The notes beneath the pieces are model-generated. The model had not been told where the DNA came from. It did no database searches and saw only the letters and a list, made by a program, of their open reading frames with translations. From CAZFCK01 sp964517355 (GTDB lineage: Bacteria > Desulfobacterota > Desulfovibrionia > Desulfovibrionales > Desulfovibrionaceae), in assembly GCA_964517355.1 (NCBI GenBank), contig CAZFCK010000018.1:1-37074 (forward strand): a stretch of DNA of 37,074 bases, in the 5' to 3' direction. Shown here piece by piece: positions 7,885 to 14,211 of this stretch (within the stretch, counting starts at the first letter, position 1; the number at the start of each line of letters is the position of its first letter). The translations under genes and the position numbers were made by a program.

Positions 7885-8043
7885 TCATTTCTTGGGATTG
7901 CGTTTCCTTTCCAGGGTCCAGCCCGCGAAAAATCCGGCTACCATGCCCAAGGCGGCGCCCCGGCCGATATCGAACAGACCGAAAAGCGCGGCGAAAACGC
8001 CCAGGGAACCGCCTATCAAAATGCCACGTGCGATATAATTCAT
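7885..8043 (-). CDS. Small two-helix membrane protein, unknown function
   Basis: 52 residues beginning MNYIARGILIGGS. Two hydrophobic, glycine-rich segments (about 5-22 and 26-43) are followed by a basic tail WTLERKRNPKK. The glycine spacing could favour helix packing. The tail would lie in the cytoplasm. The ATG at 8043 has CGGAGT upstream. I do not recognise the family. It lies between the lectin-like gene (115 bases upstream) and the vanZ-like gene (62 bases downstream), all on the minus strand, so the three may share a transcript. Confidence 0.6.
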   Translation of the reverse strand: MNYIARGILIGGSLGVFAALFGLFDIGRGAALGMVAGFFAGWTLERKRNPKK

Positions 8044-8158
8044 TGTTACTCCGGGTGTTTTCCCTCTCCTAGGGTACCGATTCAAGAAAACGGGCCAGGC
8101 TCTCACTGCGAGTGGACCGCCAGGGCTGCGCCCCCCCGATGATATCCTGTAGCGCCGA

Positions 8159-8596
8159 TCAACGCCAGTACCCCACGGCCATCCAGGGTATGCGCTTCAG
8201 CGGCCCGATATTGGCTTGCAGCATAACGCGCGCGGTAAAGGAATCCGGGCGCAAACGGTTGAGGTACACGGAGGTGAAGGCCTGCTTTTGGGTGTTGTAG
8301 TCCGAGACATTGGTAAAACTGACCACCGGCGGCTCGGCAAAAGGTTTAACAAAGCGCACGGCTATCTGGCAAACGTTCGCCGGACTTTGGCATGGTACCG
8401 CGGCCACTCCCCAGGCTATTTGCACGGACCCCACGCGCAGCACTCCCGGCGCGCTGTCATCCACCAGCCCGGCCAGAGCTTGCGCATCTTCCCGTTGCGC
8501 GGGTTGTTGCACGGGTTCAGCCCCATAAACAAAACAGGGGGCCGACAGTCCGGCGTATAACACTATCGTAAGCATACAGCTCGGCAGCCAACGCAT
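8159..8596 (-). CDS. Secreted protein resembling H-type lectin domains
   Basis: 145 residues. Residues 1-25 form a signal peptide. A short variable part follows, then about 85 residues with the order V-x-F-x-K-P-F-x-x-P-P-V-V, a D-Y-N segment, a hydrophobic SVYLNRL stretch, a D-S-F-T-A-R-V stretch and finally R-I-P-W-M-A-V-G near the end. This order resembles the H-type lectin fold (PF09458), where the end motif is W-x-A-x-G. Two cysteines (in VPCQSP and NVCQIA) could form a disulfide. If correct, it is an exported carbohydrate- or surface-binding protein. The ATG at 8596 is chosen because GGGAGG lies six bases upstream; a TTG two codons earlier is less likely. The lectin assignment is a pattern match by eye. 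Confidence 0.5.
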   Translation of the reverse strand: MRWLPSCMLTIVLYAGLSAPCFVYGAEPVQQPAQREDAQALAGLVDDSAPGVLRVGSVQIAWGVAAVPCQSPANVCQIAVRFVKPFAEPPVVSFTNVSDYNTQKQAFTSVYLNRLRPDSFTARVMLQANIGPLKRIPWMAVGYWR

Positions 8597-8667
8597 AGAC
8601 AACCTCCCAGGCGTCTCAATCCATTATGCTTTACCGTATAATTTCACAACTTGCCATGAGATGCAAA

Positions 8668-8699
8668 GCCCTCCCCGGACGGTCACACCAAGGGAGGGC
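8668..8699 (-). terminator. Hairpin downstream of modC, candidate terminator
   Basis: GCCCTCCC (8668-8675) pairs perfectly with GGGAGGGC (8692-8699). On the minus strand it is followed by TTTG only. It separates modC (ending at 8815) from the lectin-like gene (starting at 8596), both on the minus strand, which makes a transcription end here plausible. A second GC hairpin lies nearer modC at 8736-8750. Confidence 0.5.
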
Positions 8700-8735
8700 C
8701 TTCGGAACACAATATTTTTTGCAATGGTATACGTT

Positions 8736-8750
8736 GGGGGCAGCGCCCCC
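8736..8750 (-). terminator. GC-rich hairpin in the modC 3' region
   Basis: GGGGGC (8736-8741) pairs with GCCCCC (8745-8750) around a three-base loop. A competing wider pairing exists between ATACGTTGG (8730-8738) and CCAGCGTAT nearby, with one G-T wobble. No T run follows. It may protect the 3' end of the mod transcript or help terminate it. Confidence 0.35.
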
Positions 8751-8814
8751 TCGTCCAGCGTATTGTGGAATACAATGGTCGATATGCTTCTCTGTTGAGC
8801 CAATATGGGGAGTT

Positions 8815-9537
8815 TCAGGCGGTTTGCAGTTTCAGATGCTGCGTTCCTTTGCGCCCTTCGGTGAAGCGGTGCATACGTTCGATGCGCGCGGCCAGGGCCC
8901 TGTCCAGCCATCCCGCGTCCAGCCTTCCCTCACGAATGCTCACCACATGGTCCCCCAAAATGAGCGCTTCTTCCAAATCATGCGTCACCAGGACGATGGG
9001 AATGGAAAAATCCTCACGCAAGCGCAGCAGTTCCTCGTGCAGGGATTGCCGCGTCACAGCGTCCAGCGCTGAAAACGGTTCATCCAGCAACAAGGCGCGG
9101 GGTTCGGTGGCCAAGGCCTGGGCAAGGGCGGTACGCTGGCGTTCCCCCCCCGACAGGTGCGCGGGTTTGGCCTTGCGCCGTTCCCAGATGCCGAAACGTT
9201 TGATCAAGGCATCAGCGAACGCCGGATCAGGCGCGGCGAAATGCACGTTTTTACGCAAGGTCAGGTGCGGAAACAGTGAATACTCCTGAAACACGTAGCC
9301 CAGCCTGCGTTTTTGCGGCGGCACAAAGCAGGCCCGTGACGCATCGCTCCACACTTCGCCGTTGCAGCGCACGCACCCCGCGTCCGGCCTTTCCAGACCC
9401 GCGATGCAGCGTATCAAGGTCGTCTTGCCCGAACCCGACGGTCCCACAAGGGCTGTGACGGCGCCCGCCGGAAACGTATGCTCCACCTGAAGCGTGAAGC
9501 TCCCCAGGCGTTTTTCCAGGCTCAGTTCAAGCCCCAT
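8815..9537 (-). CDS. modC: Molybdate ABC transporter, ATP-binding protein
   Basis: 240 residues. The Walker A motif GPSGSGKTT is at 32-40, the Q-loop is in YVFQEYSLFPH (81-91), the ABC signature LSGGERQR starts at 128, Walker B plus the D-loop are in ALLLDEPFSALD (148-159) and the switch His is in VTHDLEEA. It powers molybdate import with ModB and ModA. The length matches the ATPase domain alone: the C-terminal molybdate-binding (TOBE/MOP) domain of E. coli ModC (352 residues) is missing, a common short form. The start overlaps the modB stop by 11 bases, implying coupled translation. Tungstate or sulfate transporters have similar ATPases; the assignment rests on its ModA and ModB partners and on the nif genes beside it. 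Confidence 0.88.
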   Translation of the reverse strand: MGLELSLEKRLGSFTLQVEHTFPAGAVTALVGPSGSGKTTLIRCIAGLERPDAGCVRCNGEVWSDASRACFVPPQKRRLGYVFQEYSLFPHLTLRKNVHFAAPDPAFADALIKRFGIWERRKAKPAHLSGGERQRTALAQALATEPRALLLDEPFSALDAVTRQSLHEELLRLREDFSIPIVLVTHDLEEALILGDHVVSIREGRLDAGWLDRALAARIERMHRFTEGRKGTQHLKLQTA

Positions 9538-10198
9538 TACGTCCTCCTTGCGCCGCGTTCAACCGGCCTATGGCCAGGAGCACGGCGTAGCTCACCGCCA
9601 ACAGGACCAACGAAAGCGCGTTTGCTTGCGAGTATTCCAAGCTTTCCACGTGTTCGAAGATGGCGATGGACGCCACCCGCGTTGATCCGGGGATGCTGCC
9701 CCCCACCATCAGGGCCACGCCGAATTCCCCCACGGTGTGCGCGAAAACAAGAACCAGGGCCGCGGCGATGCCGCCCAGGGAATTGGGCAGCACCACCTTG
9801 AAAAAGGCCCCTATGCGTGAGCAGCCAAGCACGTAGGCGGCTTCGAACAACCGGGGATCAATGCGTTGCAGCGATGTTTTCAACGGCTGCAACGCGAAGG
9901 GCAGGCTGAAGACCATGCTCGCGATGACCAATCCGCTGAAGCTGAAGACCAGGCGCTCTCCGCCCAAAGCGCCCCATAGTTTGCCCAGAACGCCGTGCGG
10001 ACCGAGCACCACCAGCAAATAATATCCCAGTACGGTAGGCGGCAAGACAAGGGGCAGATTGCAGGTGGCCTCGAACAGCGACTTGCCCGTAAAACGCCCC
10101 CATGCCAATACGCAGGCCAACGGCAACGCGAACGCCACAAGAAGGGGCGTCACCACCAGAGCCAGCTTGCCGGTAACCCATAATGATCCCCAGTCCAT
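9527..10198 (-). CDS. modB: Molybdate ABC transporter, permease
   Basis: 223 residues, with about five membrane segments. The cytoplasmic EAA loop is visible as FEAAYVLGCSRIGAFFKVVL, with the invariant glycine. The N-terminal half contains A-W-x-R-F-T-G-K-S and N-L-P-L-V-L-P-P-T-V-L-G-Y-Y-L, typical of ModB. It forms the homodimeric channel that passes molybdate from ModA into the cytoplasm. The start follows the modA stop by six bases with TAGGA as ribosome-binding site. The 3' end overlaps modC by 11 bases, so modABC is one tight operon. Confidence 0.93.
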   Translation of the reverse strand: MDWGSLWVTGKLALVVTPLLVAFALPLACVLAWGRFTGKSLFEATCNLPLVLPPTVLGYYLLVVLGPHGVLGKLWGALGGERLVFSFSGLVIASMVFSLPFALQPLKTSLQRIDPRLFEAAYVLGCSRIGAFFKVVLPNSLGGIAAALVLVFAHTVGEFGVALMVGGSIPGSTRVASIAIFEHVESLEYSQANALSLVLLAVSYAVLLAIGRLNAAQGGRNGA

Positions 10199-10204
10199 GC
10201 AATC

Positions 10205-10945
10205 CTACTCGTACCCGTAGGAACTGATCAGTTCCTTGTTTTCATCGGAGAGAACGAATTCCATAAATTTCTTGGCTTCTTCCGTGTTGCCCTTGGTCAG
10301 CACGCAGGCCGCCTGGCTCACTGTTTCCGCCTCGGGCATCAACCAATGCTTTCCCTTGGCGCCTTCTTCGGACAAGGCCTGGGACAAGGCGCAAAAACTG
10401 GCGACAGCCGCGTCTGAATGGGCGAATTGAAAGGCCTGCGACACATTTTTTCCAAAAACCATACGCGGTTCGTATTCAGCCCACAATCCTGTTTTTTCCA
10501 GTGCGGCTTTCGCCGTCGCACCGTAGGGGGCGGTTTTGGGATTGGAAAGGCCGATCTTGCCGTCGGGCAGGGCACGCAGCGCCTCCTGCCATGTCGCCGC
10601 GTCGTTGGCCGCCGGATTCATGCTCCACAACACGGCTTTGCCTTTGGCGTAAATGACGGGCTCTTCGCTCGCTCCGGCCTCGAAAAGCAGGGCCGGCCGC
10701 TTTTCGTCCGCCGCGAAAAAGACATCCACGGGCGCGCCGTTTTCAATCTGCCCGTAAAGCATGCCGGTGGAGCCGAAGTTCGTCACCACGTTCACGCCGG
10801 TCTTTTCGGTGTAGCGTTTCGCCAGTTCCTTCATGGGCAGCGTGAAATTGGCCGCCGTGTACACGGTAAGGTCCGCGGCAACCGCGGGTATGGCCGTCAT
10901 CAAAACGAACGCCAGCATCAAAACATACATACAAAAACGTTTCAT
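10205..10945 (-). CDS. modA: Molybdate-binding periplasmic protein
   Basis: 246 residues. Residues 1-23 form a signal peptide ending AVAA. The mature protein begins with a typical ModA strand, DLTVYTAANFTLPM, followed by NFGSTGMLYGQIENGAPVDV and FFAADEKRP. The ASxx-type oxyanion contact is replaced by TAANF, but the G-S-T-G oxyanion segment is intact. It captures molybdate (or tungstate) in the periplasm and delivers it to ModB. The start has AAGGAG. Because nifV and the nif operon lie immediately beyond, its likely task is to supply molybdenum for FeMo-cofactor; sulfate reducers also need Mo or W for formate dehydrogenases. Confidence 0.93.
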   Translation of the reverse strand: MKRFCMYVLMLAFVLMTAIPAVAADLTVYTAANFTLPMKELAKRYTEKTGVNVVTNFGSTGMLYGQIENGAPVDVFFAADEKRPALLFEAGASEEPVIYAKGKAVLWSMNPAANDAATWQEALRALPDGKIGLSNPKTAPYGATAKAALEKTGLWAEYEPRMVFGKNVSQAFQFAHSDAAVASFCALSQALSEEGAKGKHWLMPEAETVSQAACVLTKGNTEEAKKFMEFVLSDENKELISSYGYE

Positions 10946-10983
10946 AGTGCTTCTCCTTTGTGTCGCCCCTCAGGACTTTGATG

Positions 10984-11006
10984 TCACGATTTTTTGTATC
11001 TCGTGA
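10984..11006 (-). promoter_or_regulatory. Perfect inverted repeat TCACGA-N11-TCGTGA upstream of modA, candidate operator
   Basis: TCACGA (10984-10989) and TCGTGA (11001-11006) form a symmetrical 6 + 11 + 6 site centred 50 bases upstream of the modA start codon. It lies immediately downstream of the candidate -10 region, where a repressor would block transcription. The half-sites do not resemble the E. coli ModE site as I know it, so the regulator is unknown. Confidence 0.5.
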
Positions 11007-11015
11007 GTTTATACA

Positions 11016-11044
11016 ATCTTATCAGTAAGTTAGAAATTACTCAA
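11016..11044 (-). promoter_or_regulatory. Candidate sigma-70 promoter of modABC
   Basis: On the minus strand TTGAGT (11039-11044) and TAAGAT (11016-11021) are spaced by 17 bases, each with four of six consensus bases. An alternative -10, TATAAA, lies at 11008-11013. Either would place the transcription start at or next to the inverted repeat at 10984-11006. Confidence 0.45.
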
Positions 11045-11096
11045 GGATGCATTTCCTCCCCTTTCCCTCACAAATTTCGTGTGCAACACACCCACG

Positions 11097-12206
11097 TCAC
11101 GTACTGGGGGCGATATCCAACAATTCTTTCGCATGCAGAGGGCGTCCCAGCCTTGCGGCGCGGCGTCTGCATGTGGCGACCACTTCGGCGAGCGCGTTCT
11201 CCGGCAATTCCGCCCCAAGATGGCGCATGGCCGCCGCCACGGCGGCGCGGCCGCTTTTTTTTCCAACGGCCAGGCGCCGTTCGGCCCGTACCCGTTCGGG
11301 GGCGAATGGTTCAAAAAGAACGGGTTCTTTAAGCAGGGCATGGACATGCAAGCCGCTTTCGCAGGCAAAAACGTCGCCCCCCACAATGGGATGGATGCGG
11401 CTGGGGCGCATATCGGCCGCACACGCCACCACATCGCACAGGGAACGCACTGTTTCCATGTTGTAGCCCGTCTTGCCGTTTCGCAGGCACAGGTAGGCGG
11501 CGAGTTCCTCGGTGCGCGCTATGCCCGCGCGCTCCCCTATGCCCAGAACGCTGACGTCCGCATAATCCGCTCCAGCGGCCATGGCGGCCGCGGCGTTGGC
11601 CGTGGCCATGCCGAAATCGTTGTGGCAGTGCACGGCCAGCCGCCGGCCGGGGAATTCCCGATCCAGGGCCTCCCGGAACAGTGCAACAAGGCGCTCCATC
11701 TCATGGGGGGCGAGGATGCCGACGCTGTCGGCCAGGCGGATGCGGCGCGCCCCCGCGGCCAGGGCCGCGCGGGCGACGGCCAGAGCCGTCTCCGGCCTGG
11801 CCCTGGAAGCGTCCTCCAGCCCCATGGAAACGTACACGGCTCCGGCTTCCAGCGCCGTACGCACCGTTCTCTCCGCAACGCGCGGCAGATCATCCTCATC
11901 CAGTTTGAGCCTCACCCTGGCGTGGTCGCGGGAAACAGGCATGCCGAGATTGATGCGGCAGCCCAGAGCGGCCGCGGCGCGCACGTCGCTCGCCTTTGAA
12001 CGGCACCAGATGCTGCGGGCCGCGCGAGGCGCCAGTTCACGGGCCGATCGTACGAGAAGCGGCAAGTCTTCCTGTCCCAGCACGCCGAGTTCCAGTTCTT
12101 CCACCCCCAGGGCGGCCAGCCGCCGTATGATCTCCTGTTTCTGTTCCAAGGTGAAATATACGCCGTAGCATTGTTCGCCTTCGCGCAATGTGGTGTCTAT
12201 GAGCAT
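11097..12206 (-). CDS. nifV: Homocitrate synthase
   Basis: 369 residues of the DRE-TIM metallolyase family. It opens with LIDTTLREGEQ (the D-x-T-L-R-E-G-x-Q motif that binds the metal and 2-oxoglutarate). It has RLADSVGI and, for the metal site, VHCHNDFGMA, then G-I-G-E-R-A-G and NMETV. It condenses acetyl-CoA with 2-oxoglutarate to homocitrate, the organic ligand of FeMo-cofactor. Related enzymes make 2-isopropylmalate or lysine precursors; the nif neighbours, the size and a sigma-54 promoter favour NifV. The ATG at 12206 has GGAGG upstream; the in-frame extension to 12392 runs through the promoter and is rejected. It is divergent from nifH and runs towards modABC on the same strand, 151 bases away. 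Several long alanine- and arginine-rich stretches reflect local GC richness. Confidence 0.92.
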   Translation of the reverse strand: MLIDTTLREGEQCYGVYFTLEQKQEIIRRLAALGVEELELGVLGQEDLPLLVRSARELAPRAARSIWCRSKASDVRAAAALGCRINLGMPVSRDHARVRLKLDEDDLPRVAERTVRTALEAGAVYVSMGLEDASRARPETALAVARAALAAGARRIRLADSVGILAPHEMERLVALFREALDREFPGRRLAVHCHNDFGMATANAAAAMAAGADYADVSVLGIGERAGIARTEELAAYLCLRNGKTGYNMETVRSLCDVVACAADMRPSRIHPIVGGDVFACESGLHVHALLKEPVLFEPFAPERVRAERRLAVGKKSGRAAVAAAMRHLGAELPENALAEVVATCRRRAARLGRPLHAKELLDIAPST

Positions 12207-12244
12207 GGCATTGCCTCCAGTGTATGGTTTTACCGGTATCCGGA

Positions 12245-12259
12245 GCACAATCGGTGCCA
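12245..12259 (-). promoter_or_regulatory. Sigma-54 promoter of nifV
   Basis: The minus strand reads TGGCAC-CGATT-GTGC. The -24 element is perfect, and the -12 GC dinucleotide is at the correct distance; only one base of TTGC differs. It lies 39 bases upstream of the nifV start codon, so transcription would begin near 12233. It indicates NifA-type activation together with nifH. Confidence 0.75.
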
Positions 12260-12426
12260 GCCGCCCCTTTTTCCCGATTCCGCCCCTCTTGAGCCATTGC
12301 GCGAACATGGAGGTTTCCCCGCCATACAGTCTAAAAACTACAAAAAGCGCTGCATGCTTGTAGCGTGCGACATTTATGTAGCTACTTGCCAAGCCGCGAA
12401 ATAGGCCTTGCCTCAGGTCCCCAGTC

Positions 12427-12448
12427 TCCTTTTTTCAAAAAAAAAGGA
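12427..12448. promoter_or_regulatory. AT-rich inverted repeat between the nifV and nifH promoters
   Basis: TCCTTTTTT (12427-12435) pairs with AAAAAAGGA (12440-12448). It lies about 50 bases upstream of the nifH -24 element, inside an AT-rich stretch (about 12425-12480) unlike the GC-rich flanks. Bent or bendable DNA here would suit looping between a distant NifA site and the sigma-54 promoters. A perfect TGT-N10-ACA NifA site was not found. Confidence 0.4.
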
Positions 12449-12496
12449 CTTTATAACACTATATTAAAATCAAATAGCAATCCGCAGGCAGTCCTA

Positions 12497-12511
12497 TGGC
12501 ACGCGCCTTGC
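12497..12511 (+). promoter_or_regulatory. Sigma-54 promoter of the nifH operon
   Basis: TGGCAC-GCGCC-TTGC is a perfect match to the -24/-12 core (TGGCAC-N5-TTGC). Transcription would begin near 12523, giving a leader of about 50 bases before the nifH start codon at 12574. It is the probable main promoter of the nine-gene operon. Confidence 0.9.
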
Positions 12512-12573
12512 CTTATGCCTGGCAATCCACACGTCACGGGGGGCGCCCCCGGGAAAACACAAGGAGACTGACA

Positions 12574-13404
12574 ATGAGAAAAGTGGCCATCTACGGCAAA
12601 GGCGGCATAGGCAAGTCCACGACAACACAGAACACCGTCGCCGGTCTGGCGGAAATGGGACGCAAGGTCATGGTCGTCGGCTGCGATCCCAAAGCCGACT
12701 CCACACGTCTTTTGCTGGGCGGTCTGGCCCAGAAATCGGTGCTGGATACCCTGCGCGAGGAAGGTGAAGACGTGGATCTCGCAGATATCCGCAAGCCCGG
12801 CTACGGCAACACCTGGTGCGTGGAGTCCGGCGGTCCCGAACCCGGAGTTGGCTGTGCGGGGCGCGGCATCATCACCTCCATCAACATGCTCGAAAACCTC
12901 GGCGCCTATGAAAAAAGCGAAGGGCTGGACTACGCCTTCTACGACGTGCTGGGCGACGTTGTCTGCGGCGGATTCGCCATGCCCATCCGCGACGGCAAGG
13001 CTGAGGAAATCTACATCGTCTGTTCCGGCGAAATGATGGCCATGTACGCGGCCAACAACATCTGCAAGGGCATCATGAAATACGCCCAGTCCGGCAGCGT
13101 GCGCCTGGGCGGTCTGATCTGCAACAGCCGCAACGTGGAAAATGAAAAGGAAATGATCGAGGAACTGGCCAAGCGCCTCGGAACCCAGATGATTTACTTC
13201 CTTCCGCGGGACAATATGGTGCAGCAGGCCGAAATCAACAGAAAAACGGTCATCGAGCACGCCCCCGAACACCCCCAGGCGCAGCACTATCGCAACCTGG
13301 CCAAGGCCATAGACGAAAACGCCATGTACGTGATCCCCACGCCGCTGACCATTGAGGATCTGGAACAGCTGCTCATGGACTTCGGCCTGCTGGAAGCCGC
13401 CTGA
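12574..13404 (+). CDS. nifH: Nitrogenase iron protein (dinitrogenase reductase)
   Basis: 276 residues, the normal size. The P-loop is GKGGIGKST (8-16), switch I is GCDPKADST (36-44), and the ligands of the shared [4Fe-4S] cluster are C94 (in GVGCAGRG) and C131 (in VVCGGFAMP). R97 is the residue ADP-ribosylated by DraT in some bacteria. The homodimer hydrolyses MgATP and passes electrons one at a time to NifDK; it is also needed for cofactor maturation. The ATG at 12574 has AAGGAG upstream, and a longer frame beginning inside the promoter is rejected. It is the first gene of the operon, behind a near-perfect sigma-54 promoter, 40 bases before nifI1. Confidence 0.99.
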   Translation: MRKVAIYGKGGIGKSTTTQNTVAGLAEMGRKVMVVGCDPKADSTRLLLGGLAQKSVLDTLREEGEDVDLADIRKPGYGNTWCVESGGPEPGVGCAGRGIITSINMLENLGAYEKSEGLDYAFYDVLGDVVCGGFAMPIRDGKAEEIYIVCSGEMMAMYAANNICKGIMKYAQSGSVRLGGLICNSRNVENEKEMIEELAKRLGTQMIYFLPRDNMVQQAEINRKTVIEHAPEHPQAQHYRNLAKAIDENAMYVIPTPLTIEDLEQLLMDFGLLEAA

Positions 13405-13444
13405 TCACCCAACAACAATTCAGTTTATCAAGGAGAATACAGAC

Positions 13445-13798
13445 ATGATGATAATGGTACGCGCAATCATCCGACCCGAAAAAGCCGACGTGGTTCTCGC
13501 CGCTCTCCTGGACGCGGGCTTTCCCGCCGCGACGAAATTCTCAGTGGCCGGCCGCGGCAAGCAGCGCGGCATCAAGATCGGTGAAATCACCTACGATGAA
13601 ATCCCCAAGGTGTTGCTTATGTGCGTCGTGCGCGCCGAAGATCAGGACTTTGTCGTGGACACCATCATGCGCTCGGCCCGCTCCGGCGACAAGGGCGCGT
13701 TTGGAGACGGCAAAATCTTCATCTCCGCAGTAGACGACGTTTACACCATCAGTTCCGGTAGATGCGAGACCGCCCCCCCGGTGGAAGTGGAGGCCTGA
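13445..13798 (+). CDS. nifI1: Nitrogenase regulatory PII-like protein 1
   Basis: 117 residues of the GlnB/PII family, starting MMIMVRAIIRPEKADVVLAALLDAGFPAATKF. The T-loop region is G-R-G-K-Q-R-G-I-K-I-G with no uridylylation tyrosine in the classical place. The C-terminal part has R-S-G-D-K-G-A-F-G-D-G-K-I-F-I, the PII B-loop and core strand. NifI1 and NifI2 form a complex that binds NifDK and blocks it when 2-oxoglutarate falls and ADP rises (shown in methanogens). Position between nifH and nifD and the partner directly after it make the assignment secure. The ATG at 13445 has AAGGAG upstream. The stop is one base before the nifI2 start. Confidence 0.95.
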   Translation: MMIMVRAIIRPEKADVVLAALLDAGFPAATKFSVAGRGKQRGIKIGEITYDEIPKVLLMCVVRAEDQDFVVDTIMRSARSGDKGAFGDGKIFISAVDDVYTISSGRCETAPPVEVEA

Positions 13799-13799
13799 C

Positions 13800-14174
13800 A
13801 TGAAGGAGATCATCGCCGTCATTCGCATGCCCATGATGAACCGCACGAAAAAGGCCATGACCGAGGCCGGAGTGGACGCCTTTTTCGTCCACGAAGCCCA
13901 GGGCCGCGGCCTGGGGCTCTGCAACCGGCACGTACTTGAAGGCGCTGAAAAGGGCTACGAGGAAGCCGCCGCACTCCTTGGCGAAAAGGGACTCATGTAC
14001 CCCAAACGGGTTGTGAGCGTGGTGGTCCCCGATGAAGACGTGGAAGCCGTGGTGCAGATCATCATCGAAACCAATCAGACCGGAAAGCCGGGCGACGGAA
14101 AGATATTCGTCCTCCCCGTGGCGGAAGCTCACAGGGTCCGCACCGGCGAACACGGCCTCAAAGCGATAAGCTGA
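13800..14174 (+). CDS. nifI2: Nitrogenase regulatory PII-like protein 2
   Basis: 124 residues. It starts MKEIIAVIRMPMMNRTKKAMTEAG, has H-E-A-Q-G-R-G-L-G in the T-loop region, and ends with TNQTGKPGDGKIFVLPVAEAHRVRTGE, the PII core strand with the basic nucleotide-binding residues. It is longer in the T-loop than NifI1, as expected for NifI2, and should act with NifI1 in rapid reversible inhibition of nitrogenase by ammonium. The start overlaps the ribosome-binding context of nifI1's end (GGAGG nine bases upstream), so the two are probably made in equal amounts. Confidence 0.95.
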   Translation: MKEIIAVIRMPMMNRTKKAMTEAGVDAFFVHEAQGRGLGLCNRHVLEGAEKGYEEAAALLGEKGLMYPKRVVSVVVPDEDVEAVVQIIIETNQTGKPGDGKIFVLPVAEAHRVRTGEHGLKAIS

Positions 14175-14211
14175 CCTGTTCATCCATCAACAGACTGAAA
14201 ACGAGGTAGCC

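Noticed and set aside
8700..8814. GC hairpins near modC as a possible molybdenum cofactor riboswitch
   Set aside because: They lie downstream of modC, not in a leader, and the conserved riboswitch core was not recognised.
12359..12372. TGT-N8-ACA resembling a NifA upstream activator site
   Set aside because: The spacing is 8 bases, whereas the NifA site needs 10; no TGT-N10-ACA was found between nifV and nifH.
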